From contig JANQOK010000016.1 of the NCBI GenBank assembly GCA_028289645.1, positions 434,001 to 498,000 of the forward strand: a stretch of DNA of 64,000 nucleotides. The letters run 5' to 3'. Under the pieces are notes generated by a model. It was given only the letters and a program-made list of their open reading frames with translations. It ran no database searches and had not been told where the DNA came from. The stretch comes from Anderseniella sp. (GTDB lineage: Bacteria > Pseudomonadota > Alphaproteobacteria > Rhizobiales > Aestuariivirgaceae). The translations under genes were made by a program, and so were the position numbers. Shown piece after piece: positions 34,054-45,192 of this stretch. Position 1 is the stretch's first letter. Each line of letters opens with the position of its first letter.

Positions 34054-34101
34054 CAGGCAACTTCTCTATACAGCGGTCAAACCAAATTGGGCGTCAGGCA
34101 C

Positions 34102-34530
34102 TCAGTTGCGCACGATCATGACCGACTGATCGGCATGGCGCACCACCCGGGCCGCGTTGGGACCGAGCAGGTAGTCGGACATTTCCGGGCGATGAGATGC
34201 CATCACGATCAGGTCGCAGCCCTGCTTTTCTGCCGTGCTGATGATCTCCTGATAGGCCGTTCCGTGGGCGACGTGAACATTGGCCAGCAGATCACCCGGA
34301 ATGATTTCAGACCCCAGCGCGACCAGCTGTTCACTGGCCGCCTGCAGTGCCTTTTTGGCATAGTCAGCGGGAAAGAAGCTGCCAACAACGGCCATGCCGA
34401 AATCCGGGATCACGGTCAGCAGGTGGATCTTCGCGCCGTGCTGCTTGGCCAGCGCGACGGCTTCTGGAGCTGCCTTTTTCCAGGAACTATCGTGGCCGAG
34501 GTCAACCGGCAAAAGAATGGATTTGTACAT
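34102..34530 (-). CDS. Universal stress protein (UspA family) linked to a TRAP transporter
   Basis: 142 residues, single Usp domain: ILLPVDLGHDSSWKKA at the start and the ATP-binding GxxG(9)GS/T-like region near DLIVMASHRPEMSDYLLGPNAARVVRHADQSVMIV. The glycines are partly changed (SHRPEMSDYLLG), so ATP binding is uncertain. Begins 18 bases after the DctQM gene. A UspA protein encoded with a TRAP transporter is known in the ectoine system (TeaD), where it tunes uptake; the same role is likely here. Confidence 0.88.
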   Translation of the reverse strand: MYKSILLPVDLGHDSSWKKAAPEAVALAKQHGAKIHLLTVIPDFGMAVVGSFFPADYAKKALQAASEQLVALGSEIIPGDLLANVHVAHGTAYQEIISTAEKQGCDLIVMASHRPEMSDYLLGPNAARVVRHADQSVMIVRN

Positions 34531-34548
34531 TCCTGTTGTTCTCCCGTC

Positions 34549-37203
34549 TTACGCCGCCGCAGCCTTGGCTTCCGCTTCCGGATCATCCTCGCGGTGCCGG
34601 CGCCGCTGCAGGAAGATGATCAGACCGAGAAGCAGAAGTGCCGGAATGTAGAAGACCTCCTTGGGCATGCGATCCCGCTTCACCAGCACCTGCTCGATGT
34701 ACAGCGGCTTGTCCAGATCCCCTATGGTGAACAGCTTGTCCAGATGCTTGTGTTTGGAATCCCAGGTCAGGCCATCGATGGTCATCTTGTCCCCATCTTC
34801 CAGCACGTTGAGACCTGACTGGGTGAAACGGGTTTCTCCATCACCCGCTGCTCCGAGGTTCAACTCAAGATATGTGGAGTTGTTGTCATCCGGATCGTCG
34901 AAGTCCGGCCCGACCAGCCTGACACGCAGCGTACTGTCGGCAGGCGCAGCTTCAGCCAGTTGCAGCGCCTCAAGACCCGACCTTTGTTCATAAGGCGGCG
35001 AGACACGATCGAGCAATAACCCGGGCCGGAACAAGGTCAGCGCGATCGCCAGCAGCGCGACTGTTTCCCACACCTTGCTGCGGGTGAAGAACCAGCCTTG
35101 AGTGGCCGCCGCGAATAGCATCATCGCAACGGTCGCGACAATGAACACGAACAGCGCCTTCAACGGGCCGACATCAATCAGCAGCAACTCGGTGTTGAAG
35201 ATGAACAGGAACGGCAGTAGTGCCGTACGAATGTCGTACATGAAGCCCTGCACGCCGGTCTTGATCGGATCTCCCTTGGAGATTGCTGCAGCGGCATAGG
35301 CTGCAAGCCCCACCGGTGGCGTGTCGTCGGCCAAAATGCCGAAGTAGAACACGAACAGGTGCACGGCAACCAATGGCACGATCAGGCCGGACTTGGCACC
35401 GAGCGCGACGATCACCGGCGCCATCAGCGAGGACACCACCAGATAGTTGGCCGTCGTCGGCAAGCCCATGCCGAGGATGAGGCTCATCACAGCCACCAGC
35501 AGCAGCATCACGATGAGATAACCGCCGGACAGGAACTCGACCAGTTCGCCGACCATCGAATGTGCGCCGGTGAGCGAAATCGCGCCGACAATAACGCCTG
35601 CCGCAGCTGTGGCGATGCCGATCGAGATCATGTTGCGGGCGCCGGAAACCATACCGTCGCTCCATTCCGAGACACCTCTGCGGAAATTGGCAGCAAGGTC
35701 CATGTTGCCGCGGAACGCGCCCTTGATGATGTGCTGGGTCACCGCGATGAAGGTCATGGCCAGACAGGCATAAAAGGCAGCGGTTGACGGCGACAGCCGG
35801 TCCGGCGTGGGCAGGATGCACCACAGCAGGATGATGATCGGCAGCACGAAATATAGGCCTGTCCAGGCGGTGTCCGCCGCCTTCGGCAGCACGGTCATCG
35901 GTGCTTCCGGATCGTCCGGCTCAAGGTCGGGACGCTTGGCAGCAAACCATGCCAGCACCAGATAGGCGATGCCCGCGATCACGATCACCGACAGCATTGA
36001 GATGCCGGGGAACGCTTCCTTGATGTAGCCAAGCGTGAAGTAGACCGCAATGAACAGGAAAGCGACGATGAGGAACCCGGTCAGGAAACCGATCATCTTC
36101 TGGGCCAGCGTCCTGACGATGGTGTCCTGCGGCTTGGGGATACCCTTGAGGTTGAGCTTGCAGGCTTCCAGATGCACGATGTAGATCAGCGCAATGTAGG
36201 ACACGAGCGCCGGGATCAGCGCGTGCTTGAGCAAGGTGGTGTACTCCACACCGGTGAACTCAGCGATCAGGAACGCCGCCGCGCCCATCACCGGAGGTGT
36301 TAGCTGGCCGTTCGTTGATGACGCAACTTCGACCGCGCCGGCCTTTTCAGGCGACAGCCCGGTGCGCTTCATGAGTGGAATGGTAAACGTACCGGTCGTC
36401 ACAGTGTTGGAGATCGAAGAGCCCGAGTAAAGACCGCTGAGCGCAGACGCAATCACAGCCGCCTTGGCGGGCCCGCCCTTGAATGAGCCAAGCAGGGCAA
36501 ACGCGATCTTGATGAAGTAGCCCCCCGCCCCGGCCTTCTCAAGGATCGATCCAAACAAAACGAACAGGAATATCATCTGCGTTGAAACCGCCAACGGTGT
36601 ACCGAACACGCCTTCTTCCTGCATCCAGAAGTGCCAGGTTCCCTTGACAAAGGATGCGCCACCCCAGTTGCCACCGCCAACAAAGGCATAGCCCATCAAC
36701 ACGGCCGCAACGATGACCAATGGCAGGCCAAGTGACCGGTATACGGAAACAGCCAGTGCCATCATGCCGATTACAGCGACGGTCATGTCCATGCGTATGT
36801 TGGCATGAGCAAAGTCACCGGCGCGATTGGCAATGTTGGTGTCCATGACCACCATGTAGAGGATGGCTCCCGCGCCAAGCGCTATCAGCGCCCAGTCGTA
36901 TATCGGTATCGACCGGGTCGGTGCCCCCCTGTAAAGAGGAAACGCAAGACAGGCGAGCACCAGCGCAAACATCAGGTGAACCTTGCGCGATATCGACAGG
37001 TTGCCGATGAACTGGAAGAACGTGATCCCCGTTGAAACCGTCAGTTCAGACGGCAGCGGCGAGGAGATGTAAAGCTGGTAGATGGCCCAAATGAAACAAA
37101 CAATCGGAATAAGATTCTTTGTCGATCCGGTTAAATTTCGCCCCCCGGTTTCGACCTCTGCAACTAGAGCGTCTGCTTTCGACAGTTCTTTCTCCGCAGC
37201 CAT
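34549..37203 (-). CDS. TRAP transporter fused permease (DctQM, TAXI type)
   Basis: 884 residues. N-terminal about four-helix DctQ-like part, then the large DctM part (LTPPVMGAAAFLIAEFTG, GLYSGSSISNTVTTGTFTIPLMKRTG, GMGLPTTANYLVVSSLMAPVI, DDTPPVGLAAYAAAAIS) with 12 or so helices. The C-terminal about 170 residues are a DUF3394-type soluble domain between two helices, ending in a charged tail. Sodium-driven import with the TAXI binding protein encoded upstream. Strong Shine-Dalgarno (GGGAGGTGGG) before ATG 37203. Confidence 0.92.
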   Translation of the reverse strand: MAAEKELSKADALVAEVETGGRNLTGSTKNLIPIVCFIWAIYQLYISSPLPSELTVSTGITFFQFIGNLSISRKVHLMFALVLACLAFPLYRGAPTRSIPIYDWALIALGAGAILYMVVMDTNIANRAGDFAHANIRMDMTVAVIGMMALAVSVYRSLGLPLVIVAAVLMGYAFVGGGNWGGASFVKGTWHFWMQEEGVFGTPLAVSTQMIFLFVLFGSILEKAGAGGYFIKIAFALLGSFKGGPAKAAVIASALSGLYSGSSISNTVTTGTFTIPLMKRTGLSPEKAGAVEVASSTNGQLTPPVMGAAAFLIAEFTGVEYTTLLKHALIPALVSYIALIYIVHLEACKLNLKGIPKPQDTIVRTLAQKMIGFLTGFLIVAFLFIAVYFTLGYIKEAFPGISMLSVIVIAGIAYLVLAWFAAKRPDLEPDDPEAPMTVLPKAADTAWTGLYFVLPIIILLWCILPTPDRLSPSTAAFYACLAMTFIAVTQHIIKGAFRGNMDLAANFRRGVSEWSDGMVSGARNMISIGIATAAAGVIVGAISLTGAHSMVGELVEFLSGGYLIVMLLLVAVMSLILGMGLPTTANYLVVSSLMAPVIVALGAKSGLIVPLVAVHLFVFYFGILADDTPPVGLAAYAAAAISKGDPIKTGVQGFMYDIRTALLPFLFIFNTELLLIDVGPLKALFVFIVATVAMMLFAAATQGWFFTRSKVWETVALLAIALTLFRPGLLLDRVSPPYEQRSGLEALQLAEAAPADSTLRVRLVGPDFDDPDDNNSTYLELNLGAAGDGETRFTQSGLNVLEDGDKMTIDGLTWDSKHKHLDKLFTIGDLDKPLYIEQVLVKRDRMPKEVFYIPALLLLGLIIFLQRRRHREDDPEAEAKAAAA

Positions 37204-37311
37204 CTTGACCCACCTCCCTTTCGCGCCCGACCCCTCGGCACGCCACCATCACACCACTTTCACGAGCTCGATGCGGTCGAGCTTCAGTTTTTGTTGAACC
37301 AATTGAAAAGT

Positions 37312-37351
37312 GCCAAAAAAATTGAGCGGGAAGGCATAAACGCCTTCCCGC
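37312..37351 (-). terminator. Attenuator-like terminator between binding protein and TRAP permease genes
   Basis: On the minus strand, a perfect 10-bp stem GCGGGAAGGC / GCCTTCCCGC with a 6-base loop is followed by TCAATTTTTTT. It lies just after the binding-protein stop (37364) and 109 bases before the permease start. Partial read-through would give much binding protein and little permease. Confidence 0.85.
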
Positions 37352-37363
37352 AAAAGGGGCAGA

Positions 37364-38329
37364 TTACATCATGCCCTTTTCCTTGTAGTACTTCATTGCA
37401 CCGTCGTGCAGCGGAGCCGAAAGGCCATCCTTGATCATTTCTTCAGCCTTCAGGTTCGCAAACGCAGGATGAAGCTTCTTGAACTGGTCGAGATTCTCGA
37501 ACACGGCCTTCACGACCTCATACACCACTTCTTCCGGCACATCAGCGCTGGTCACAAAGGTCGCGCCGACACCGAAGGTCTTGATGTCCTTGTCGTTGTT
37601 GTACATGCCGGCCGGAATGGTGGCATTGCGGTAGTACGGCCTGTCAGCAATCAGCTTGTCGATCTCCGGACCGGTCACGTCAACCAGGTGCGAAGCGCAG
37701 GATGCCAGGGATTCCTGGGTCAGTGCCGACGGATGGCCGACCAGCCAAAAATAGGCATCGATCTTGCCGTCGCACATGGCAGCGCCGGTTTCAGCAGATT
37801 TCATGCCGGCAGCCAGAGCAAGGTCGGACCGCTTCCAGCCCATGGCAGCTTCCATGACTTCCCAGGTACCCAGCGTGCCGGACCCCGGGTTGCCGATGTT
37901 GAGACGCTTGCCCTTGGCATCGCTGATATTCTTGATGCCGGAATCTTCCCGGGCGATGACTGTCACCGGTTCCGGGTGAACGGAGAACACGGCACGAAGC
38001 TTTTCAAACTTGCCCTTGTCCTCAAACTTGGAGGTGCCGTTGTAGGCGTGATACTGCCAGTCCGACTGCGCTACGCCGAACTCGAGCTCACCGGCGCGGA
38101 TGGTGTTGATGTTGTAGATGGAACCGCCGGTTGACTCCGCCGAGCAGCGGATGCCGTGTTCCTTGCGGTTCTTGTTCACCAGACGGCAGATGGCACCGCC
38201 GGTGGGATAATACACGCCGGTCACACCGCCCGTGCCGATTGAGACGAATTGCTGGTCAGCAGCCTGTGCCGAAACCGCAAAACCAGCAGCTACAGCTGCT
38301 GCAAGTGTGTATTTCAGAATTGATTTCAT
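37364..38329 (-). CDS. TAXI-family TRAP transporter solute-binding protein
   Basis: 321 residues. Signal peptide ending SAQAA near residue 23. TAXI-type fold: [55 protein letters not shown], and [21 protein letters not shown] proteins bind small organic acids or amino acids such as glutamate; the ligand here is not evident. Upstream gene of the TRAP-usp-glycerate kinase operon, from which it is separated by an attenuator-like hairpin. Confidence 0.92.
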   Translation of the reverse strand: MKSILKYTLAAAVAAGFAVSAQAADQQFVSIGTGGVTGVYYPTGGAICRLVNKNRKEHGIRCSAESTGGSIYNINTIRAGELEFGVAQSDWQYHAYNGTSKFEDKGKFEKLRAVFSVHPEPVTVIAREDSGIKNISDAKGKRLNIGNPGSGTLGTWEVMEAAMGWKRSDLALAAGMKSAETGAAMCDGKIDAYFWLVGHPSALTQESLASCASHLVDVTGPEIDKLIADRPYYRNATIPAGMYNNDKDIKTFGVGATFVTSADVPEEVVYEVVKAVFENLDQFKKLHPAFANLKAEEMIKDGLSAPLHDGAMKYYKEKGMM

Positions 38330-38455
38330 TATGTAAACACTCCCTTTTCACAAATAAGTGAGACCGGAGCCTATGTCGGTTCTGCGCGCGAGTCCACATC
38401 CGATGAAACTACGCTTCAAAACGACAATCTGTCTGATGGGATACTGATGACGAGA

Positions 38456-38532
38456 TGGTACAGGCGGATGGATTTGAACCAACGGCCTCCGGATCCACAA
38501 TCCGGCGCTCTAACCAACTGAGCTACGCCTGC
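38456..38532 (-). tRNA. tRNA-His (GTG), alphaproteobacterial type
   Basis: Minus strand, GCAGGCGTAGCTCAGTTGG..., anticodon loop TTGTGGA (GTG), T-arm GGTTCAAATCC, acceptor end CGCCTGT-A-CCA. Discriminator is A73 rather than C73, the first pair is G1-T72, and the base before G1 is T, so the usual G-1:C73 pair is missing. This is the known altered identity of many alphaproteobacterial tRNA-His, matched by a special HisRS. CCA encoded; 77 nt. Confidence 0.93.
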
Positions 38533-38806
38533 ACAAAAACTCGTTCAGCGGGCCGCAAACTATGCCGAAGGCGCAGGTTTTGCAAGTCACAAAGCCAGCG
38601 TGCCTCAAGACCCTGAAAACGCCCGGTACAGGCCGCAGGATGACCCGATTAACCACAAGCCTATGCCAAGTATCTCAGCCGCAGCAAGAAGTCGTGGACG
38701 GCACCCGTAAAACCGGATTAAACTGTGCTTCGGATGCGGCGGGTGAAGCAAGGACTGCACTTTCAGTCCTGGTTTTGGGCATGCCAGACCGGCCTGGGGA
38801 ACTGTT

Positions 38807-41383
38807 TTGAGTATAGAGACCGCGCCATCACTTGATGAGCTGAAAGATGCCGCCACGCCTGCCTGGCTGTGGGACGGCGCGCGGCTGCGCATTGTCTGGG
38901 CCAATGCGGCCGGGCTGGCGGTGTTCGGCTGTGACAGCCTGTTCGACCTCATTGACATGCCGTTCGACGAGACAGACCCCGGTGCAGGCCGTGTTGCCGA
39001 ACTGGCCAGAACCGCGGCACCCGGTGAAAGCTGGCAGGAAATGATGAGTTTTGCTTCGGCGGTCAGTGATGCGCCGTTCAGCGTGACCCTGCATGTGCAC
39101 GCGCTCGGTGACGGGCGCAACGGGTTGCTGATGGTTGCCGAAACCCCGCCATCGTACGCAACCGGCGAAACCCAGGACAACGGCCAGGCAAATTCGGTCC
39201 TGGAGACCCTGCCGGTCGCAACCGTGATCTGTGATGATGACGGTGCCATCGGATACGCCAACGCGATGGCCCGCGCCCTGTTCGGGCACAACACCCCGAC
39301 TTCACTTGGCGATATCTCGGCACAAGATCTGTCGGCCAGGATATTTGACCGGGCGCGGCGCGCCGGCATTGCCAGTTCGGTTGCGCTGATGGAGACCGGA
39401 TTCGGCAGCCGGGAAATCAAGGTTACGGCCAAGCCGCTGGCTGGGCCGGACAGTCCGGACACCGGATTTTCGGTGATACTGGAGGACGTGACGGACCGCC
39501 GCGCGCTCGAGCGCGCGCTGCCGGCGACCGGTATGCCAGTGCCAGCACCGGCACCGGCCGACCAGCCCGTTTCGCCGGAATCAGTGGCGGAGCTGCGCAA
39601 GGCGGTTGAAGCCGCAACGGCCAAACCGCCGGCAAAACCGCGACCGCAAGATGCGGCGCCCGCGGTGGAGAAACCTGTCGCGCCACCCAGCAGTTCCGAA
39701 CATCGGCCGGGCAAACCCGCAGCCACAGCCGCCGGGTTCGGCGTTGCGGAAATCGTGCGCACGGCACTGTCTGATATCCCCAAGGCGATCGTTTTGTACC
39801 GCGCCGGCAAGACGGTTTACGCGAATCAGGCCATCGCCACCGCACTGGGTTATGCCAGCGAAAACGACCTGGTCGGGCGTCATGACATCGCCGCCGCGCT
39901 GGGCGCCCTGGCCAGCAAGAAGGGAACCGTCAAGCTTGCCCGGCAACATGGCGGCGAGGCTGAGTTCAGCGTCGAAAAGTCGACGTTTCCGTGGAATGAC
40001 GGTGCAATGCCGATGGCCGTCCTGACCAACGCAGCCGGCCAGCAGCCGACAATCCCGGTTGCCGAACCGGCTCCGCGCCGCGACAACCCAGGACCTGATG
40101 CAGCACCGTCGCAAGATAACAACGCGCCGAAATCCAACTTAGCGCCACAACCACCTGCACCGGCTCCGGATGCTGCCTGCCAGCCGGCGGCAAAGACCGA
40201 TGCCGGGCCTGACGTGCCGCAACCCGAAGCACCGGTGGGTCCGCAACCTGCTGTCAGCACGTCGGAACTCATGTCGATACTGGACACGGCCACGGATGGC
40301 ATCGTTTTCCTGTCGGAAGACGGCAGCATCACTCATATGAGCGCCGGCGCAGAAGCGCTGTTTGGGGTCCATGCCGCCAGTGTGATCGACAAGCCGCTGG
40401 CAGACCTGATGGACAAGCCGAGCGCCAAAGTGGTGCGCGACTACCTGGCCGCGCTCGGCGACAGCGGGTTGTCGATGCTGTTCAATGGCGGCCGCGAACT
40501 GGTTGCCAACGTTAATGACGGCGGCGATGTGCCGATTTTCATCACCATGCGCAAGATCAATGCCCGCATGCCTGGCATACCGGCGTCGGCGTTCTGCGCG
40601 GTGATGCGAGACATCACGCAATGGAAAAAGACCGAGGCTGAATTGCGCGAGTCGCGCGACAAGGCGGAACACATCAGTCGGCAGAAGTCAGAGTTCCTGG
40701 CGCGCATCAGCCACGAACTGCGCACCCCGCTGAACGCGATAATCGGGTTTTCGGACATCATGCGCAACGGCCAGTTCGGCAAGCTGGGCTCTGAACGTTA
40801 TGAAGGCTATGCCAACGACATCCACACTTCGGGCGAGTACCTGTTGTCACTGGTCAACGACCTGCTGGACCTGTCCAAGGTGGAAGCCGGCAAGCTGGAG
40901 CTGAACTTCATTTCGGTCGACCTGGGCCAGGCGATCGATGCCTGCATAAAACTTATGCAGGACGAAGCCACCGGAGCCCGTGTCGTGTTGCGCAAGTCGG
41001 TCGCCGCAAACCTGCCGCAGGTAGTGGCCGACGTCCGGTCCATCAAACAGGTGCTGCTGAACCTGACATCTAACGCAATCAAGTTTACCGATCCAGGCGG
41101 CCAGGTGATCATTACCGCCAAGGCCATCGAAACCGGAGAGCTGCTGCTGTCGGTTACCGACACCGGCGTCGGCATGAATGAGGAACAGCTGAACACCGCG
41201 CTTGAGCCGTTCCGCCGGGTCGAAGTGGCCGGACGGGCCGACGTTCAGGGGACCGGTCTCGGACTGCCGCTGACCAAGGCGCTGGTAGAAGCCAACCGGG
41301 CAACTTTTGAGATCTCCAGCGAAGCCCGCAAGGGCACACGTGTCGATATCACGTTCCCGACCACCCGGGTGCTGGCCAGCTAA
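38807..41383 (+). CDS. PdhS-like PAS sensor histidine kinase (PleC/DivJ family)
   Basis: 858 residues, TTG start with GGGGAA nearby. At least three PAS-like segments (about 10-110, 125-235, 490-610) separated by Pro/Ala-rich linkers (about 245-300 and 425-485). HisKA with H636 (ARISHELRTPLNAIIGFSD), then ERYEGYANDIHTSGEYLLSLVNDLLDLSKVEAGKL, and ATPase motifs NLTSNAIKFT, DTGVGMN, GTGLGLPLTKALVEANRA. The kinase core is very close to that of Brucella PdhS, which controls DivK and cell-cycle asymmetry. No transmembrane helix, as in PdhS. It probably signals to DivK, not in this window. Confidence 0.85.
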   Translation: MSIETAPSLDELKDAATPAWLWDGARLRIVWANAAGLAVFGCDSLFDLIDMPFDETDPGAGRVAELARTAAPGESWQEMMSFASAVSDAPFSVTLHVHALGDGRNGLLMVAETPPSYATGETQDNGQANSVLETLPVATVICDDDGAIGYANAMARALFGHNTPTSLGDISAQDLSARIFDRARRAGIASSVALMETGFGSREIKVTAKPLAGPDSPDTGFSVILEDVTDRRALERALPATGMPVPAPAPADQPVSPESVAELRKAVEAATAKPPAKPRPQDAAPAVEKPVAPPSSSEHRPGKPAATAAGFGVAEIVRTALSDIPKAIVLYRAGKTVYANQAIATALGYASENDLVGRHDIAAALGALASKKGTVKLARQHGGEAEFSVEKSTFPWNDGAMPMAVLTNAAGQQPTIPVAEPAPRRDNPGPDAAPSQDNNAPKSNLAPQPPAPAPDAACQPAAKTDAGPDVPQPEAPVGPQPAVSTSELMSILDTATDGIVFLSEDGSITHMSAGAEALFGVHAASVIDKPLADLMDKPSAKVVRDYLAALGDSGLSMLFNGGRELVANVNDGGDVPIFITMRKINARMPGIPASAFCAVMRDITQWKKTEAELRESRDKAEHISRQKSEFLARISHELRTPLNAIIGFSDIMRNGQFGKLGSERYEGYANDIHTSGEYLLSLVNDLLDLSKVEAGKLELNFISVDLGQAIDACIKLMQDEATGARVVLRKSVAANLPQVVADVRSIKQVLLNLTSNAIKFTDPGGQVIITAKAIETGELLLSVTDTGVGMNEEQLNTALEPFRRVEVAGRADVQGTGLGLPLTKALVEANRATFEISSEARKGTRVDITFPTTRVLAS

Positions 41384-41439
41384 CGTGAGGCTTGGTTGGG
41401 CCCGTGACGCGCCGGTGATCTGATGTAAGGTTGCAGGTC

Positions 41440-42693
41440 ATGCGCTTCGAATTTCCCGTTCCCGTTCAGATTGCCTATTACCGGTTGGAGAGAGCGATCA
41501 CCCGGCCGCTCAGGCGGCTGACGTTTGGCCGCTTGTGGAAACGGGGCATACTGGTTGCCAAGATCACCGGCTCGTACGGCAAGACGACCACCAGCCGGAT
41601 GCTGGCCGCCATACTCAAGGCTTCCGGACACACGGTAGGCCTGTGGTGCAGCGACGGGGTATTTGTTGACGGCCGGCAAAGGCCTGGCACCGGGCGGTCT
41701 TCCTATTATGGTGCCCGGCGGGTGTTGCGGCACAAGAACATCACGGCAGCCGTTCTCGAATGCACGGTCGGTGGTCAGGTCATGCAAGGCCAATATGCGC
41801 CGCGATGTGACGCAGCCGCACTCTTGAACGTGTCCGACATGCACAAAGGCCAGCACGGACTTGAAACCGTCGAGGATACGGCGCGCCGCAAGCAAGCGAT
41901 TGTACAGACCTCGACAGGCAGTCTGGTGGTGAACCTAGATGATCCGCATTCGAGTGTGCTCGCAGACACGCGATCTGCAAGCTCGATAACGGGCTTCTCG
42001 ATGGATCCGCAACATCCCGCTTTGCGGCAACTGGTCAGTCGCGGCGGCCGCAGCATTACCATGAGTGAGGATGGCGAGCACATTGTACTGCTGCGTTCCG
42101 ACGGTGAGTCTCAGGTGCTTGCCCGGCTGGCATCAATTCCCGAGACCGCAGGCGGCGCTGCCAGACATGTGGCGGCAAATGCCATGGCAGCCGCCGGGCT
42201 GGCGTTGAGCCTGGGGGTCGACAGGGATGCAGTTCGCATAGGGCTTGAGGGTGAGGCGTTCGCCAGCCAACTAATACCTCGGTTCAGCGTTGTCGATACG
42301 CCGCGCTTCAAGCTTGTTCTGGACAAGGCGCTGGGACCCCTGGCGCTGCAAAACGGCGTGCAGGCGACACGGCGAATTCGGGTGCCAGGCAAACGGGTGG
42401 CCATCGTAAGCGCACCTGACGCGACCACAGATGACATGCTAGCTCAAATGGCAGCCGCGGTAACCGGCGAGTTTGATCATTTTGTCTGCCATGGGACTTC
42501 CGCCAACCGGTACGCGATAGCTCTTGAAAATGCACCAGTAGCACCTGACCTGATTGTGCGTGAAACAGATCTGGTCAGCGCATGCAAGATCGCCCGCGAG
42601 CTTGTCGCGGACTCCGGCCTGATTTACGTGCAGGTCGCATATCCAATTGATCACGAGCCGACGAAGGCCGCGCTGGGGATCGGTTGCAACTAA
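41440..42693 (+). CDS. Stand-alone Mur-ligase-family protein, cyanophycin-synthetase-like
   Basis: 417 residues from ATG 41440 (AAGG upstream; TTG 41431 is alternative). P-loop GSYGKTTTSRMLAAILKASG, then DGVFVDGRQ and AVLECTVGGQVMQGQ, which follow the pattern of the C-terminal Mur ligase half of cyanophycin synthetase rather than MurC-F; NVSDMHKGQHG and VNLDDPHSSVLA continue it. The ATP-grasp half of cyanophycin synthetase is absent, and no cyanophycinase or capsule gene is near. It should form an amide bond using ATP, with unknown acceptor. 56 bases after the PdhS-like gene. Confidence 0.75.
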   Translation: MRFEFPVPVQIAYYRLERAITRPLRRLTFGRLWKRGILVAKITGSYGKTTTSRMLAAILKASGHTVGLWCSDGVFVDGRQRPGTGRSSYYGARRVLRHKNITAAVLECTVGGQVMQGQYAPRCDAAALLNVSDMHKGQHGLETVEDTARRKQAIVQTSTGSLVVNLDDPHSSVLADTRSASSITGFSMDPQHPALRQLVSRGGRSITMSEDGEHIVLLRSDGESQVLARLASIPETAGGAARHVAANAMAAAGLALSLGVDRDAVRIGLEGEAFASQLIPRFSVVDTPRFKLVLDKALGPLALQNGVQATRRIRVPGKRVAIVSAPDATTDDMLAQMAAAVTGEFDHFVCHGTSANRYAIALENAPVAPDLIVRETDLVSACKIARELVADSGLIYVQVAYPIDHEPTKAALGIGCN

Positions 42694-43058
42694 GCCTTGG
42701 CCAACAAAGCCGATGTCCGGATCAGGTTTGCGGATTCACCGCGCCCTTATTGCCGCTGCGATCACTGGCCAGTTTGGCTGTCGTCGACCGGCTCAGGTGA
42801 ATTGTATCTGTAGCCCATTACTCTCACTCCCAATTGATCGCCTATCATATTGCCAATTCCCCCTGACAGCAATGATTGCCTATGAGATGCTGGCACAGCG
42901 GCTGGGTTATTTCCAGATCGGAAGTATGGATTTCACCAGGATAAGACCTAGACGCGGGAAGACAGGCGCAACGACGAGCCGATGCGATCTTGGCGAGAGT
43001 GCAACGCAGGCAATGCCGGGGCCAGCCTTTGAGTGCAGCCCGAATTGTCGCGCAGATC
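42694..43058. other. Intergenic stretch, nothing recognised
   Basis: 365 bases between the convergent Mur-ligase-like and acetoacetyl-CoA synthetase genes. Open frames exist but none resembles a protein; no hairpin terminator or repeat copy seen. Confidence 0.4.
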
Positions 43059-45017
<1,959 letters not shown>

Positions 45018-45192
45018 GGAAAACTCGCGAAATCAGTATGGAATAGAAACAGGGCCTGGCCCTGGCTGACGGCACAATAGCCACCCGGCCGGCAATCCAA
45101 AACCATTTTCTGTCACTTTTTGAGCGTTCATTGACAACCATGTTGACCGACGGCGCTCTCATAACCCGGTTCGATCTGGTAGAATTATCGCC

